From Sphingobacteriaceae bacterium (lineage in GTDB: Bacteria; Bacteroidota; Bacteroidia; Sphingobacteriales; Sphingobacteriaceae), in contig CANHCS010000005.1 in the NCBI GenBank assembly GCA_947459195.1, positions 1 to 51,838 of the forward strand: a stretch of 51,838 bases of DNA. The letters are read 5' to 3'. The translations under genes were made by a program, and so were the position numbers. The stretch's first letter is position 1. Each line of letters opens with the position of its first letter. This document shows, in pieces, positions 24,962-34,830 of this stretch. A model generated the notes under the pieces. The model made no database searches. It saw only the letters and a program-made list of their open reading frames with translations, and had not been told where the DNA came from.

Positions 24962-27505
24962 TTAGAATGTCATTCCTAAACGCAAGAAATAACGGCGGCC
25001 GTTATAATTCATCTGAACGGAATCCCAGGCGCCTCCAGCTTCGGTTAAACCCTGATTTTGTCTAGTAGGGTAAACGTCAAACAAGTTATCTGCACCGAAA
25101 TTCAAACTCAGGCTCTTGCTGAGCTTGTAACCAAATGCAAGGTCGGTAGTAAATTTTGCATCGTAAACCATCGGATTACCATCCCAATCACCCAAGGCTA
25201 TTTCTGAAAAACGAACCATTCTGAGAGTAGTATTGAATTTCTTTTGGCTATAATCAAAGGTCAAATTGATTTTACTTCTGGGTGCTGATGCCTCCACAAA
25301 AAGCTGTTCACGTTTACTAAAATAAGTATCTTCTTTTCCGGCCAATTTATAATTGGTTTTGACATCTAGTACCGATAATTTGTTAAAATTTGCAGCAAAT
25401 GAAGTCACCAAGCGGCCTTCACCCAATGCTGTATCGTGGGTCACAATTACATCCACACCACGGTTACGGGTATCAATGGCATTGGTGAAAAATTGTGCTT
25501 GAGAAACGCCTAAAGTTTGCAAATCAGAACCTATATCAGGATCATTAGCCATGAAACTGCCAGTTAATACAATTCGGTCTTTGATGTTTACTTGATAAGC
25601 ATCCACCGTAACATTCAGGTTATTCATTGGCTTCCAGGTAAAGCCTATACTTTGGTTGACAGATCTTTCTTGTTTTAAGCGCTCAATTCCTAAAGTACGA
25701 GTAACACTACTTAGGTTGTTCGCCAACAAAACTTCTTTTGGTTGACCCAATACGAAGTTGGTAAAAATCGTGTTAAAGTAAATCTGCTGCAAGGAAGGTG
25801 CACGGAAACCGGTACTTAAAGATCCTCTTAAATTAAATGCATCAGAGAACTTATAGCGCATGGCCAATTTTCCATTCAGTGTGCTGCCGAAATCAGAGTA
25901 ATTCTCGTAACGAACCGCGGCGGTCACTAAATATTGCTTGGTCAAATCCAATTCCACATCAGTATAAGCTGCCAAATTGCTACGGCTCACATTCAATTCA
26001 TTTCGGGGCTGAAAGCCAGGAAAACCCTGAGAACCTCCGGGGATGTCATCACCAGCAGTATAATCTGTATAAGAACCTTCTTCTCCGGCAAAGATCTGAT
26101 AACGGTCTACCCGATACTCCGTACCGAAAGCTACGTTCAAACCTGAAGCAATGTCATCATAAGCCCTTGTAAAGTTGACACCGGTAGTATTTTGTGCAAA
26201 TTGAAAACCACCTGCATCAAAAAAAGTGGGAGATTTAATCCCTAAACTGGCATTATTGGTACCATCGACGAAATAATGCATCCGGTTAGTTCCAAAAGTG
26301 TTGTTAAAATCCACATCCCAGCCTTTCCACTTGGTTCTTAAACCTGTCGAAACGGATTTGTCATCAATAACAGACTGTATTCGTGGATCGAAGCCATTGG
26401 GGTAGATGGCATCCACATTGTTGTTTCCACCGGCAAAACGACTCCAGGCATAGGCATCGGTAAATCGATTACTAAATCCGCCGAATGCATAAACCTCGGT
26501 TTGTTCATTTACGGGAATAGAAGCATTCACAAAAGAGCCGAAATCTCGTGCGGAGGCATCTCCGAACTGTCTTCTGGCGGTAGTGCTCGGGTCTGGTACA
26601 CGGTTAGTTTTTTCATTATTCAAGAAATTCATCGAAAAATTCACAAAACCTTTCTCTCCAACTGAAACGCCATAATTCCCAGCAAACTGAAAACTCTGGC
26701 CATCAAAATTTTTACTGGCATAACCGGGTGCATCATAGGCGCCGGTATTCACAAAGCCATTGAATTCATTCACATTTTTTTTCAGGACGATGTTGACCAC
26801 GCCCGCAATGGCATCTGAACCATATTGAGCAGAGGCACCATCACGTAACACCTCTATCCTTTCGATCGAAGCAACAGGAATTGCGTTCAAATCGGTTCCA
26901 GTATTTCCACGACCGCGTGTACCAAACAAATTGATCAATGAGGATTGGTGGCGGCGTTTACCGTTGATCAAAACCAAAGTTTGATCTGGACCCAACCCAC
27001 GAATAGTGGCTGGATCAATATGGTCGGCACCGTCGGAACCGGTTTGCTTATTGGCATTAAAGGATGGCGCAGCAAATTCTAACAAACGGTTCACTTCTAG
27101 TTTTCCGGTTTGTTTCATCACCGTCTTCATATCAATCACATCCACCGGAACGGCAGTCTCTGTTGCACTCCTGCGCAAACTTCTGGAACCTACCACTACC
27201 ACTTCATTTAAAGTGGTGGCACTTTCTAAAAGTGTAATGTTAAATTCTTTGTTCTGAGGAATGGATAATTCTTGAGCCTGAAATCCGAGCATGAAAAACC
27301 GGATGACAGCCGAAGGATTACTTACTTCGAGGGAAAAAACTCCCTCGGCATTCGTAGCCGTGCCTTTACCACTACCTTTTTCAGATACGCTCACTCCCGG
27401 CAGGGGCATCCCCTTGGCATCACTTACTTTTCCTTTGATAAATGATTGTGCAAGTGCCAAGTTAAATCCTATGCCGAAGAGCACAATTAGTAATAATTTC
27501 TTCAT
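24962..27505 (-). CDS. TonB-dependent outer-membrane receptor with carboxypeptidase-like domain
   Basis: The 847-residue receptor has a signal peptide ending ALAQ and a carboxypeptidase-D regulatory-like domain (about 20-95, KGKVSDAKGMPLPGVSV). The plug domain follows (about 110-240) with the conserved RGLGPDQTLVLINGKRRHQSSL and IERIEVLRDGASAQYGSDAIAGVVNIVLKK. The beta-barrel ends YFLRLGMTF, the outer-membrane terminal signal. It lacks a SusD partner, so it is more likely a siderophore, cobalamin or peptide importer than a glycan one. The substrate is unknown. It stands divergent from aconitase, with a 184-bp gap containing a palindrome. Confidence 0.93.
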   Translation of the reverse strand: MKKLLLIVLFGIGFNLALAQSFIKGKVSDAKGMPLPGVSVSEKGSGKGTATNAEGVFSLEVSNPSAVIRFFMLGFQAQELSIPQNKEFNITLLESATTLNEVVVVGSRSLRRSATETAVPVDVIDMKTVMKQTGKLEVNRLLEFAAPSFNANKQTGSDGADHIDPATIRGLGPDQTLVLINGKRRHQSSLINLFGTRGRGNTGTDLNAIPVASIERIEVLRDGASAQYGSDAIAGVVNIVLKKNVNEFNGFVNTGAYDAPGYASKNFDGQSFQFAGNYGVSVGEKGFVNFSMNFLNNEKTNRVPDPSTTARRQFGDASARDFGSFVNASIPVNEQTEVYAFGGFSNRFTDAYAWSRFAGGNNNVDAIYPNGFDPRIQSVIDDKSVSTGLRTKWKGWDVDFNNTFGTNRMHYFVDGTNNASLGIKSPTFFDAGGFQFAQNTTGVNFTRAYDDIASGLNVAFGTEYRVDRYQIFAGEEGSYTDYTAGDDIPGGSQGFPGFQPRNELNVSRSNLAAYTDVELDLTKQYLVTAAVRYENYSDFGSTLNGKLAMRYKFSDAFNLRGSLSTGFRAPSLQQIYFNTIFTNFVLGQPKEVLLANNLSSVTRTLGIERLKQERSVNQSIGFTWKPMNNLNVTVDAYQVNIKDRIVLTGSFMANDPDIGSDLQTLGVSQAQFFTNAIDTRNRGVDVIVTHDTALGEGRLVTSFAANFNKLSVLDVKTNYKLAGKEDTYFSKREQLFVEASAPRSKINLTFDYSQKKFNTTLRMVRFSEIALGDWDGNPMVYDAKFTTDLAFGYKLSKSLSLNFGADNLFDVYPTRQNQGLTEAGGAWDSVQMNYNGRRYFLRLGMTF

Positions 27506-27598
27506 GATTTATTGTTTTCTATTAATTATGGCAACGAATATAAAAAAATATAGTAAAAGAAATAATATAAAATAATAGTTAAATCATCATGCTGATAC

Positions 27599-27613
27599 CA
27601 GATTGAAAATCTG
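27599..27613. promoter_or_regulatory. palindrome between the TonB receptor and aconitase genes
   Basis: CAGATT-GAA-AATCTG is a perfect 6-bp inverted repeat in the divergent intergenic region, about 30 bp upstream of the aconitase -7 element. It is operator-like; it does not match a Fur box. Confidence 0.4.
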
Positions 27614-27638
27614 ATAAGGAAGCGGATGATATTTTTTT

Positions 27639-27646
27639 TAACTTCG
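27639..27646 (+). promoter_or_regulatory. -7-like element of the aconitase gene (TAACTTCG)
   Basis: TAACTTCG, followed by CAG, differs from TAnnTTTG by one base and shares the trailing GC seen in other promoters here. It is 43 nt upstream of the ATG. Confidence 0.4.
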
Positions 27647-27689
27647 CAGCATTAGTAAATTCGTATTAAAACATCAGCTCAACGATAAC

Positions 27690-29957
27690 ATGGCATTTGA
27701 TTTAGACATGATCAAAAAGGTTTACAGTAATTACGAAACACGTATTGCTGCTGCCCGTAAAGTGGTGGGTAAACCTCTAACACTAACAGAAAAGATTTTA
27801 TATGCCCACTTGTGGGATGGTGATGCAGCTCAGGCTTACCAAAGAGGTACAGACTATGTTGATTTTGCACCAGACCGTGTTGCCATGCAAGATGCAACAG
27901 CACAAATGGCATTATTGCAATTTATGCAAGCAGGCCGTGCAAGTGTTGCAGTTCCTTCTACGGTGCATTGCGATCACTTGATCCAGGCTAAAGAGGGTGC
28001 AAAAACAGATTTAGCCGTTTCAAATACACAGAATAAAGAAGTTTTTGATTTCCTCGCATCCGTTTCTAACAAATACGGTATCGGATTTTGGAAACCTGGA
28101 GCAGGAATTATCCACCAAGTGGTGTTGGAGAACTATGCCTTCCCTGGAGGAATGATGATTGGTACTGACTCACATACGCCGAACGCAGGTGGCTTGGGCA
28201 TGATTGCGATTGGTGTAGGTGGTGCTGATGCTTGCGATGTAATGGCCGGATTGGCTTGGGAACTGAAATTCCCTAAACTGATCGGTGTGAAATTAACCGG
28301 CAAATTATCTGGCTGGACTTCAGCAAAGGATGTGATCCTGAAAGTTGCAGGAATTTTAACCGTAAAAGGTGGAACTGGATACATTGTTGAATATTTTGGA
28401 GAAGGAGCACGTTCTTTATCGGCTACCGGTAAGGGAACCATCTGCAACATGGGAGCAGAAATCGGTGCAACCACTTCTATCTTCGGATATGATGAGAAAA
28501 TTGCAGATTATCTGAAAGGCACCAAAAGAGCAGAAATTGCAGAATTAGCTAATCAGGTGAAATCGCACCTCACTGGTGATGATGAGGTGTATGCCAACCC
28601 TGAAAAATATTTTGATCAGGTGATTGAGATTGATCTTTCTACTTTAGAGCCACATGTAAACGGACCATTTACTCCGGATATGGCCTGGCCAATCTCTAAA
28701 CTGAAAGAAGCAGTAAAAGAACATGGATGGCCTCAGGATTTAGAAGTGGGTTTAATTGGTTCTTGTACCAACTCCTCTTATGAAGATATTACCCGAGCTG
28801 CCTCCATTGCACAACAAGCAGTTGATAAAAACTTGAAGGCAAAAGCCGAATTTACCATCACACCCGGTTCAGAATTGGTACGTTATACCATTGAACGTGA
28901 TGGTTATCTGAATACCTTCGATCAAATGGGCGGTGTTGTATTGGCCAATGCTTGCGGACCATGTATTGGGCAGTGGGCCCGTCACAGCGACGATCCGAAC
29001 CGTAAGAATTCCATCATCACCTCATTTAACAGAAACTTTAAAGCCCGTAACGACGGAAACCCGAATACACATGCATTTGTGGCTTCGCCCGAAATTGTAA
29101 CGGCACTGGCCATTGCTGGCGATCTGGGCTTCAACCCCCTGACGGATACCCTGACCAATGCAAATGGCGAACAGGTAAAATTGGACGAGCCTAAGGGACT
29201 TGAAATGCCTCCTAAAGGTTTTGCGGTGGAAGATGCAGGCTACCAGGCACCAGCCGAAGATGGCAGCAAAGTATCAGTCATTGTTGATCCTCAATCGACC
29301 CGCTTGCAATTGTTAGAACCATTTAAGGCTTGGGAAGGAACCGACCTGAATGGATTGAAATTATTGATCAAAGCCAAGGGAAAATGTACCACCGACCACA
29401 TTTCAATGGCCGGTCCATGGTTGAAATTCCGTGGTCACTTGGATAATATTTCTAACAACATGTTGATCGGTGCCATCAATTTCTTTAATGACAAAGCCGA
29501 CAATGTAAAGAATCAATTAGATGGTTCATACGGTCCTGTACCAGCGGTACAGAGAGCTTACAAGGCTGCCGGAATTGGAACCGTTGTAGTTGGTGACGAG
29601 AATTATGGAGAAGGTTCCTCACGTGAACATGCGGCCATGGAGCCCCGCCATTTAGGCGTTCGTGCCATTTTGGTAAAATCTTTCGCACGTATCCACGAAA
29701 CCAATTTAAAGAAACAAGGTATGTTGGCGCTTACCTTTGCCAATCCGGAAGATTATGACAGAATTCAGGAAGATGATACCATTGATATCGTTGGATTAAC
29801 TGAATTTGCTCCTGGAAAGGCTTTAAAGGTAGTATTGACTCATGCCGACGGCAGCAGTGTTTCTTTTGCTGTGAACCATACTTACAATGCACAACAGATA
29901 GAATGGTTTAAAGCCGGTGGTGCCCTGAATATTATTCGAAATAGTCAAAAAGCTTAA
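27690..29957 (+). CDS. aconitate hydratase (mitochondrial-type)
   Basis: Aconitase isomerises citrate to isocitrate with a [4Fe-4S] cluster. The 755-residue protein has cluster ligands Cys359 ([10 protein letters not shown]), Cys422 and Cys425 (ACGPCIG), close to the positions in mammalian mitochondrial aconitase. It also has the HCDHLIQ and [13 protein letters not shown] motifs and the C-terminal swivel domain with [14 protein letters not shown]-type sequence (here [15 protein letters not shown]). The mitochondrial-type length and numbering differ from the longer AcnA/IRP1 group. It is monocistronic with a strong terminator. Confidence 0.96.
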   Translation: MAFDLDMIKKVYSNYETRIAAARKVVGKPLTLTEKILYAHLWDGDAAQAYQRGTDYVDFAPDRVAMQDATAQMALLQFMQAGRASVAVPSTVHCDHLIQAKEGAKTDLAVSNTQNKEVFDFLASVSNKYGIGFWKPGAGIIHQVVLENYAFPGGMMIGTDSHTPNAGGLGMIAIGVGGADACDVMAGLAWELKFPKLIGVKLTGKLSGWTSAKDVILKVAGILTVKGGTGYIVEYFGEGARSLSATGKGTICNMGAEIGATTSIFGYDEKIADYLKGTKRAEIAELANQVKSHLTGDDEVYANPEKYFDQVIEIDLSTLEPHVNGPFTPDMAWPISKLKEAVKEHGWPQDLEVGLIGSCTNSSYEDITRAASIAQQAVDKNLKAKAEFTITPGSELVRYTIERDGYLNTFDQMGGVVLANACGPCIGQWARHSDDPNRKNSIITSFNRNFKARNDGNPNTHAFVASPEIVTALAIAGDLGFNPLTDTLTNANGEQVKLDEPKGLEMPPKGFAVEDAGYQAPAEDGSKVSVIVDPQSTRLQLLEPFKAWEGTDLNGLKLLIKAKGKCTTDHISMAGPWLKFRGHLDNISNNMLIGAINFFNDKADNVKNQLDGSYGPVPAVQRAYKAAGIGTVVVGDENYGEGSSREHAAMEPRHLGVRAILVKSFARIHETNLKKQGMLALTFANPEDYDRIQEDDTIDIVGLTEFAPGKALKVVLTHADGSSVSFAVNHTYNAQQIEWFKAGGALNIIRNSQKA

Positions 29958-29976
29958 AAACAAGCAGCTTAATTCA

Positions 29977-30007
29977 AAAGCCCTGTTCTTTGGAACGGGG
30001 CTTTTTT
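29977..30007 (+). terminator. aconitase terminator
   Basis: AAAAGCCCTGTTC pairs with GAACGGGGCTTTT around TTTG (one G.T pair), followed by further T. It ends 17 nt before the rlmH ATG, so rlmH starts soon after a terminator. Confidence 0.9.
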
Positions 30008-30023
30008 GTAAACTTGGAACATT

Positions 30024-30497
30024 ATGAAGATCACTTTCCTGGTCATTGGCAAAACCGACGAAGCTTACCTGCGTGAGGGAATCGAAAAATACCTCAAAAG
30101 ACTGAAGCACTACATTGCCTTTCAACACCTCGAAATACCCGATCTAAAAAACACCAAACACCTCAATGAGGCCGAACAAAAAAGCAAGGAAGCGGAACTC
30201 ATCCTAAAACAGCTCAAACCCAACGACCAGCTGATATTATTGGACGAAAACGGAGAAGAATTCAGCTCTGAAGGCTTTGCCACTTATTTGAATAAAAAAA
30301 TGCTGGCTAGTGTACAGAATCTGGTCTTTGTAGTAGGTGGCCCCTACGGTTTCGATAAAAGCATGTACCAGAAAGCAAATGGTAAAATTTCGCTTTCGCG
30401 GATGACTTTCTCCCACCAAATGGTTCGCCTTTTTTTTGTGGAACAGGTGTATAGGGCCTTCACAATCCTGAAGGGAGAGCCTTATCATCATCAATAA
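30024..30497 (+). CDS. rlmH: 23S rRNA (pseudouridine1915-N3)-methyltransferase
   Basis: RlmH methylates pseudouridine 1915 in helix 69 of 23S rRNA. The 157-residue protein is a complete SPOUT enzyme with LLDENGEEFSSEGFA, the knot motif FVVGGPYGF, and the C-terminal SLSRMTFSHQMVRLFFVEQVYRAF, followed by the terminal PYHHQ. Its ATG lies 17 nt after the aconitase terminator, without a recognisable promoter. Confidence 0.96.
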   Translation: MKITFLVIGKTDEAYLREGIEKYLKRLKHYIAFQHLEIPDLKNTKHLNEAEQKSKEAELILKQLKPNDQLILLDENGEEFSSEGFATYLNKKMLASVQNLVFVVGGPYGFDKSMYQKANGKISLSRMTFSHQMVRLFFVEQVYRAFTILKGEPYHHQ

Positions 30498-30567
30498 AAA
30501 AAACCTCTCTATTTTTTAAAACCATCCTGAAGGCGATCTCGTTATTATATTAAATAATTAACGAATC

Positions 30568-30879
30568 ATGAAAAATGTAGATGCCTGTATACGGTCATGT
30601 CTGGCTTGTTTGACCGCGTGCGAAACTTGCGCCAAAGCTTCTATTGAAGAAGGGAATGCCGATTTCATTGAATGCATTAAAAGCTGTCGCGATTGTGCTG
30701 ATATTTGCGCTTTATGCGCCAGGTTCAGTACAAGAAGATCAAAACACGTAGAGGCCTTGTGTCAGTTATGTGCCCAAGTATGTCGGGTTTGTGCAGCAAC
30801 TTGCGAAATACACGAGGAAGAACATTGCCAACAATGCGCAGAGGCTTGCAGAACTTGTGCCGCAGAATGTGCGATGTAA
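30568..30879 (+). CDS. four-helix-bundle copper-binding protein (Csp family, cytosolic type)
   Basis: The 103-residue protein contains 20 cysteines in repeated CxxxC and CxxC spacings (CIRSCLACLTAC, CRDCADICALC, CQLCAQVCRVC, CQQCAEACRTC). This is the pattern of the DUF326/Csp copper-storage proteins, in which Cys residues lining a four-helix bundle bind many Cu(I) ions. It has no signal peptide, so it resembles the cytosolic Csp3 type. No copper regulator, P-type ATPase or chaperone is nearby. A perfect bidirectional terminator follows the stop codon immediately. Confidence 0.9.
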   Translation: MKNVDACIRSCLACLTACETCAKASIEEGNADFIECIKSCRDCADICALCARFSTRRSKHVEALCQLCAQVCRVCAATCEIHEEEHCQQCAEACRTCAAECAM

Positions 30880-30914
30880 AAAACAGAGCAGGAATTCGAT
30901 TCCTGCTCTGTTTT
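30880..30914. terminator. bidirectional terminator between csp and the DUF5606 gene
   Basis: AAAACAGAGCAGGAAT-TCG-ATTCCTGCTCTGTTTT is a perfect 16-bp stem with A and T runs on both sides. It starts one base after the Csp stop and ends 8 bp from the convergent stop codon, so it serves both genes. Confidence 0.95.
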
Positions 30915-30921
30915 CTAAGTC

Positions 30922-31452
30922 TTATTTCGCTTTGGAAGAAGTACGCTTGGTAGTAGCGGAACCTTTTGTTGGTTTCTGAACACCTGAAGGTTTAGCTTCT
31001 GCTTTCGGAGCTATTTCCTTTCCTTTAACAGCAGCTGCTTTCATGGTTTCTTCATCAATTGGCTCGGGTGCTTTTTCTGTAAAGATGGGCAGCGGCTGGA
31101 TGATGTTAAACCAAGTGATGATCTTCTTCATGTCGGAAGTATACACACGTTCCTCATCATGATTAGGAGCCACCTCCCTAAAAAAGTTTTTCAGCGTAGC
31201 TCCATCTGCCTTAGGATCTGGAATAGATTTACTACCCGACATCTTTTCAAAAATATCGATCAATTTCAAATCTTCATCCTCACCAAACACGGTGATATCT
31301 TCTAAAGAAGCCATCTTGGCATTCGACATATTGACCACCAATTTGGTTTTGGCCGCATCCAGGCCTTCTAAAATAAAACCGGTCTTATTTTGTCCGATCA
31401 GTTTAAATAATCCTGGTTTACCCGATACGGCTACAATTCCTCTTAAATTCAT
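30922..31452 (-). CDS. DUF5606 domain protein
   Basis: The 176-residue protein begins MNLRGIVAVSGKPGLFKLIGQNKTGFILEGLD and matches the Bacteroidota-specific DUF5606 family. It has a folded N-terminal part (about 1-130) and a low-complexity Lys/Ala/Pro/Ser basic tail (about 145-176, ending KRTSSKAK) that could bind nucleic acid. The function is unknown; the family is usually cytoplasmic. It has its own -7 element 44 nt upstream of the stop of the cyclophilin gene's transcript, in the 73-bp gap. Confidence 0.82.
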   Translation of the reverse strand: MNLRGIVAVSGKPGLFKLIGQNKTGFILEGLDAAKTKLVVNMSNAKMASLEDITVFGEDEDLKLIDIFEKMSGSKSIPDPKADGATLKNFFREVAPNHDEERVYTSDMKKIITWFNIIQPLPIFTEKAPEPIDEETMKAAAVKGKEIAPKAEAKPSGVQKPTKGSATTKRTSSKAK

Positions 31453-31502
31453 AATGTTAAGTATTGAGTAATGAGTTAGAAGATATTGAAAATGGAAATT
31501 CT

Positions 31503-31510
31503 CAAATCTA
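31503..31510 (-). promoter_or_regulatory. -7 element of the DUF5606 gene (TAGATTTG)
   Basis: On the minus strand TAGATTTG is a perfect TAnnTTTG match 50 nt upstream of the ATG at 31452. The -33 TTG is not found, and the element lies just after the cyclophilin stop codon. Confidence 0.45.
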
Positions 31511-31525
31511 AAATCTCACTACTAC

Positions 31526-31963
31526 TTATTCTTCTATAATTTCTATTCCTAAAATCTTATCACCCTGACGGATGTCATCCACCACATCTACATTTTCGAT
31601 TACCTTTCCAAAACAAGTATGGTGACGGTCTAAATGAGCGGTGTTATCGCGACTGTGGCAAATAAAAAACTGTGAACCTCCTGTATTTCGGCCTGCATGT
31701 GCCATGGAGAGTACACCTCTGTCGTGGTATTGATTACCACCATCCAACTCACAATCAATTTTATAGCCCGGACCACCTGCACCGGTTCCGGTGGGGTCTC
31801 CACCTTGGATCACAAAATTGGGAATCACACGGTGAAAAGTCACATTGTCATAATATCCAGATTTAGCCAGTTTCAAGAAATTGGCAACGGTATTTGGCGC
31901 ATCTTGATCGTAAAATGATACGGTCATGTCGCCCTTTTCGGTTTTTATAATTGCTTTACTCAT
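31526..31963 (-). CDS. cyclophilin-type peptidyl-prolyl cis-trans isomerase
   Basis: The 145-residue protein is a compact single-domain cyclophilin without a signal peptide, so probably cytoplasmic. Catalytic and binding motifs are VTFHRVIPNFVIQGGDPTGTG (contains the active-site Arg and the FxxQGG core), SMAHAGRNTGGSQFFIC and HLDRHHTCFGKV. It accelerates proline isomerisation in folding proteins. A TATCTTAG element 15 nt upstream of the start resembles the promoter variant used by other genes here. Confidence 0.95.
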   Translation of the reverse strand: MSKAIIKTEKGDMTVSFYDQDAPNTVANFLKLAKSGYYDNVTFHRVIPNFVIQGGDPTGTGAGGPGYKIDCELDGGNQYHDRGVLSMAHAGRNTGGSQFFICHSRDNTAHLDRHHTCFGKVIENVDVVDDIRQGDKILGIEIIEE

Positions 31964-32014
31964 AATATTTTCAGGCCGCTAAGATACTATTTTGATCGAA
32001 TTACGAATTGATTG

Positions 32015-34018
32015 TTAATTATAGAATTTCCAGCTCACGCCAAATTTCAATATTCGATCGGGCATCGGATACCTGTCCACCGTATAATAACCTTGAGATA
32101 ACCAACCCTGGTTCACATAATCATATTTCACAAACAGATTGGCTCTTTTTAAACTGGCCCTTACAAACACATCAGCCACAGGATATGAAGGCAGTGCTTG
32201 GGCATTTTGCTGGTTGTAGAACTGTCCGGCATTGATGGCATAAGCCGGATTGTTAAATTCCGTATGGTATCGCACATCCACTCCAAAATGAGTACGCAAC
32301 ACTTTGAATAAATTCACGTCTGCATACAAACTATTAAAAGTATAAAACTCAGGAGTGCGGAGCAGCGATAAATCTGTCGACTGTTGGTAAACAGAAAGGT
32401 GTTCTAAATTTAGCCATGCTAATTTAAAATGCTTAGAGAGGCTGAATTTGAGTAACTGTACAGACTTATTGACCTGTACTGGGGTGATTTGATTGGGCAC
32501 CGCTGTTTCTTCGAAATAGAGGTAATTATCGATGTTAAAATAAGCTGCCCTGAGGGATAATCGCTGAGCAGGGTTCTCGTAAGCAAAACTCAGATTTCGT
32601 GTTTGCGTTCGCTTAAAATCAAAATTCCATTGGTGGAACTGGTAATTGATCTGATTGAAAATATGCTCTGGCGATTTGTTTTGCAAGTAAGCGCCCAAAA
32701 CAATTCTACCTGCAGATTTACTTAGCAAAACCATGCTCTTAGCTTCATACAAATAATCCCCAGCCTGGGTTCCTTGTGCAATTTGCAGAAAATTGGTTTG
32801 CAGATTTACACGCTCATTAAACCGATAGTTTAATCCCGCCCTTAGAGAAGTGTTATTGAATTGTTTTTCTTCTCCCATTTGCAAAAACTGGTAATTGTCG
32901 TGGGTAGCGCCAATATCTACTTTCAATTCATTTCTCAAAAAACCCACGGAACGACTCCGCAGATAAAAACTATAGTCGAAAGAATTGCTCAGGTGGGCAA
33001 TTTCGGTGGTATCGTTCGTCAGGCTGATCGTTTCAGGTTGCGGATGCGGAAACACCTGATACGTATCGGGTTCATTTCTAAAAAATCTGAACCTGTTTTT
33101 CGTATAGCTAAAAGTATAAGCAACTCGCTGGGTAGGCAATAAAGTCGAACTGGTATCGGAGGCTAGGGTATCTCGTCTGCCCAGATCAAAAGTTTGTTTC
33201 AGGAGAATGGTATTTTCCCTCCAGGTTTGCCGCGGCCTGTCTTTACCTATTGCACTCAATCGTACAAACTCAGCATCTTTACTAAACAACTGCTCCCCTT
33301 CAAACAAATCTTCTCTTACTGTGGAGCCGTTTTCGCCCGCTTTGAGATTATTGAACAAAGCATGAGCCATTAATTGATACCTGTTTTTAGGTCCTCGATA
33401 CCAGCTAAAGATGGCTGCGTTGAGGTGATCGGGGTTCTGATTCTTATAAAATCCATCGCCCCCAATCCGGTTATAATTTACCCCTACATTCCAGTTGGGT
33501 TTCACATTTTGAGTATGGGTCACCCTAAAAATTTGCTCCTGGGCTTGTCCACTTACATAATAAAGTTCTGTATAGGGCGAACGGGCAATATAATATCGAA
33601 CCGAATCAGAACGCAATACATAACGGTCTAAAGCACGAAAACCCGATTGAAAACCAATGGTGCGGTTGGGTTCAAACAATAAATCGCGATAAGCCAATCC
33701 GGTTCCGCCTAAATTGATACTGGGCCGGCTTGGCGGATTTAATGGATTGTAATGTTGGAAATCTTTTAATCCAGTGTCTATTTGAAGTGTAAAAATGCTG
33801 TCTTTCAACATGGATAAATTCGCATAACGAATGTATTTGGCGGTGGGCACCACCGAATCTCTTCTCGACTCTTCTTTTTTTCGCAAAGAATCCAGACTGA
33901 TTGATTGTGCAGGTGCATTACCTTGATTGGTACTGCCAGGCAGGCTGCGCTGTTGAGCAACAGCAGTCATGTAATTAAGAAAAATGCAGAAAAAGAAAAA
34001 AAACCAGGTTTTTCTCAT
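32015..34018 (-). CDS. putative outer-membrane porin
   Basis: The 667-residue protein has a signal peptide (MRKTWFFFFFCIF... ending AVAQ), a polar region (about 25-100) and then a long series of alternating amphipathic strands, finishing KFGVSWKFYN with an aromatic terminus, as for outer-membrane barrels. It matches the Bacteroidota 'putative porin' family (PF14121-like). The cargo is unknown. It overlaps the purine nucleoside phosphorylase gene by four bases (ATGA), which implies coupling. A nucleoside-related uptake role is tempting but unsupported. Confidence 0.82.
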   Translation of the reverse strand: MRKTWFFFFFCIFLNYMTAVAQQRSLPGSTNQGNAPAQSISLDSLRKKEESRRDSVVPTAKYIRYANLSMLKDSIFTLQIDTGLKDFQHYNPLNPPSRPSINLGGTGLAYRDLLFEPNRTIGFQSGFRALDRYVLRSDSVRYYIARSPYTELYYVSGQAQEQIFRVTHTQNVKPNWNVGVNYNRIGGDGFYKNQNPDHLNAAIFSWYRGPKNRYQLMAHALFNNLKAGENGSTVREDLFEGEQLFSKDAEFVRLSAIGKDRPRQTWRENTILLKQTFDLGRRDTLASDTSSTLLPTQRVAYTFSYTKNRFRFFRNEPDTYQVFPHPQPETISLTNDTTEIAHLSNSFDYSFYLRSRSVGFLRNELKVDIGATHDNYQFLQMGEEKQFNNTSLRAGLNYRFNERVNLQTNFLQIAQGTQAGDYLYEAKSMVLLSKSAGRIVLGAYLQNKSPEHIFNQINYQFHQWNFDFKRTQTRNLSFAYENPAQRLSLRAAYFNIDNYLYFEETAVPNQITPVQVNKSVQLLKFSLSKHFKLAWLNLEHLSVYQQSTDLSLLRTPEFYTFNSLYADVNLFKVLRTHFGVDVRYHTEFNNPAYAINAGQFYNQQNAQALPSYPVADVFVRASLKRANLFVKYDYVNQGWLSQGYYTVDRYPMPDRILKFGVSWKFYN

Positions 34019-34830
34019 AAAGCCTTGATCAGTTCTTTGAGGATGAGTGTCATTTGAGGCTCTGCAGTTTTAGCAGTTTGAATGATCTCGGCCAAAGATA
34101 CCGGCTGCAGTTCCTCCGGGAAACCTTCATCGGTTAAGACCGAAATCGCAAAAACCGGGATAGCCATATGATTGGCTACAATAACTTCGGGTACTGTACT
34201 CATGCCTACTGCATCGCCTCCAATAATTCTGAGGTAACGGTATTCTGCCTTGGTTTCCAAGTTGGGGCCTGCAACAGATACATAAACTCCCTCATGACAG
34301 GTAATTTGATTTTCGGCGGCTATGGCTAAAGCCAATTTACGCATATTACGATCATAAGGCTCACTCATATCTGGGAATCGCGGACCAAATTCATCTAAAT
34401 TTCTTCCACGAAGCGGATTATCGGGCTGCTTGTTGATGTGATCGGCAATGATCATCAAATGACCCTTTTTAAATTCAGGATTAAGTGAACCGCTGGCATT
34501 AGATACGAATAAGCGTTCTATTCCAAGCATTTTCATCACTCTTACCGGAAAAGTAATCTGTTTCATGTCGTATCCTTCATAATAGTGAAGGCGACCCTGC
34601 ATGGCTACCACTTTTTTACCAGAAAGAGTACCAAAAATCAATTTTCCTGAATGAAATTCGAGCGTAGAAATCGGGAAATTGGGAATGTTTGAATAGGGAA
34701 ATTGAAAGGCTATTTCTATTTCATCAACTAATGCTCCTAATCCTGTTCCTAAAATAATACCGATCTCTGGCTTAAAATCGCCAATTCTACTTCTAATAAA
34801 TTCAGTGGTTCTTTGAATGTTCTCTAACAT
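34015..34830 (-). CDS. purine-nucleoside phosphorylase (trimeric type)
   Basis: The enzyme cleaves purine nucleosides with phosphate to base and ribose-1-phosphate in salvage. The 271-residue protein has the GTGLGALVDEIE phosphate loop, FHSGKLIFG, ASGSLNPEFKKGHLMIIADHIN, AGPNLETKAEYRYLRIIGGDAVGMST and the VIVANH segment of the class I trimeric family. Its start overlaps lpxK by 29 nt and its stop overlaps the porin start by 4 nt, so three genes share one message. Start alternatives inside the overlap are poor. Confidence 0.95.
   Translation of the reverse strand: MLENIQRTTEFIRSRIGDFKPEIGIILGTGLGALVDEIEIAFQFPYSNIPNFPISTLEFHSGKLIFGTLSGKKVVAMQGRLHYYEGYDMKQITFPVRVMKMLGIERLFVSNASGSLNPEFKKGHLMIIADHINKQPDNPLRGRNLDEFGPRFPDMSEPYDRNMRKLALAIAAENQITCHEGVYVSVAGPNLETKAEYRYLRIIGGDAVGMSTVPEVIVANHMAIPVFAISVLTDEGFPEELQPVSLAEIIQTAKTAEPQMTLILKELIKAL

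Noticed and set aside
27560-27660. Fur box between TonB receptor and aconitase
   Set aside because: The palindrome does not match GATAAT-type Fur half-sites.
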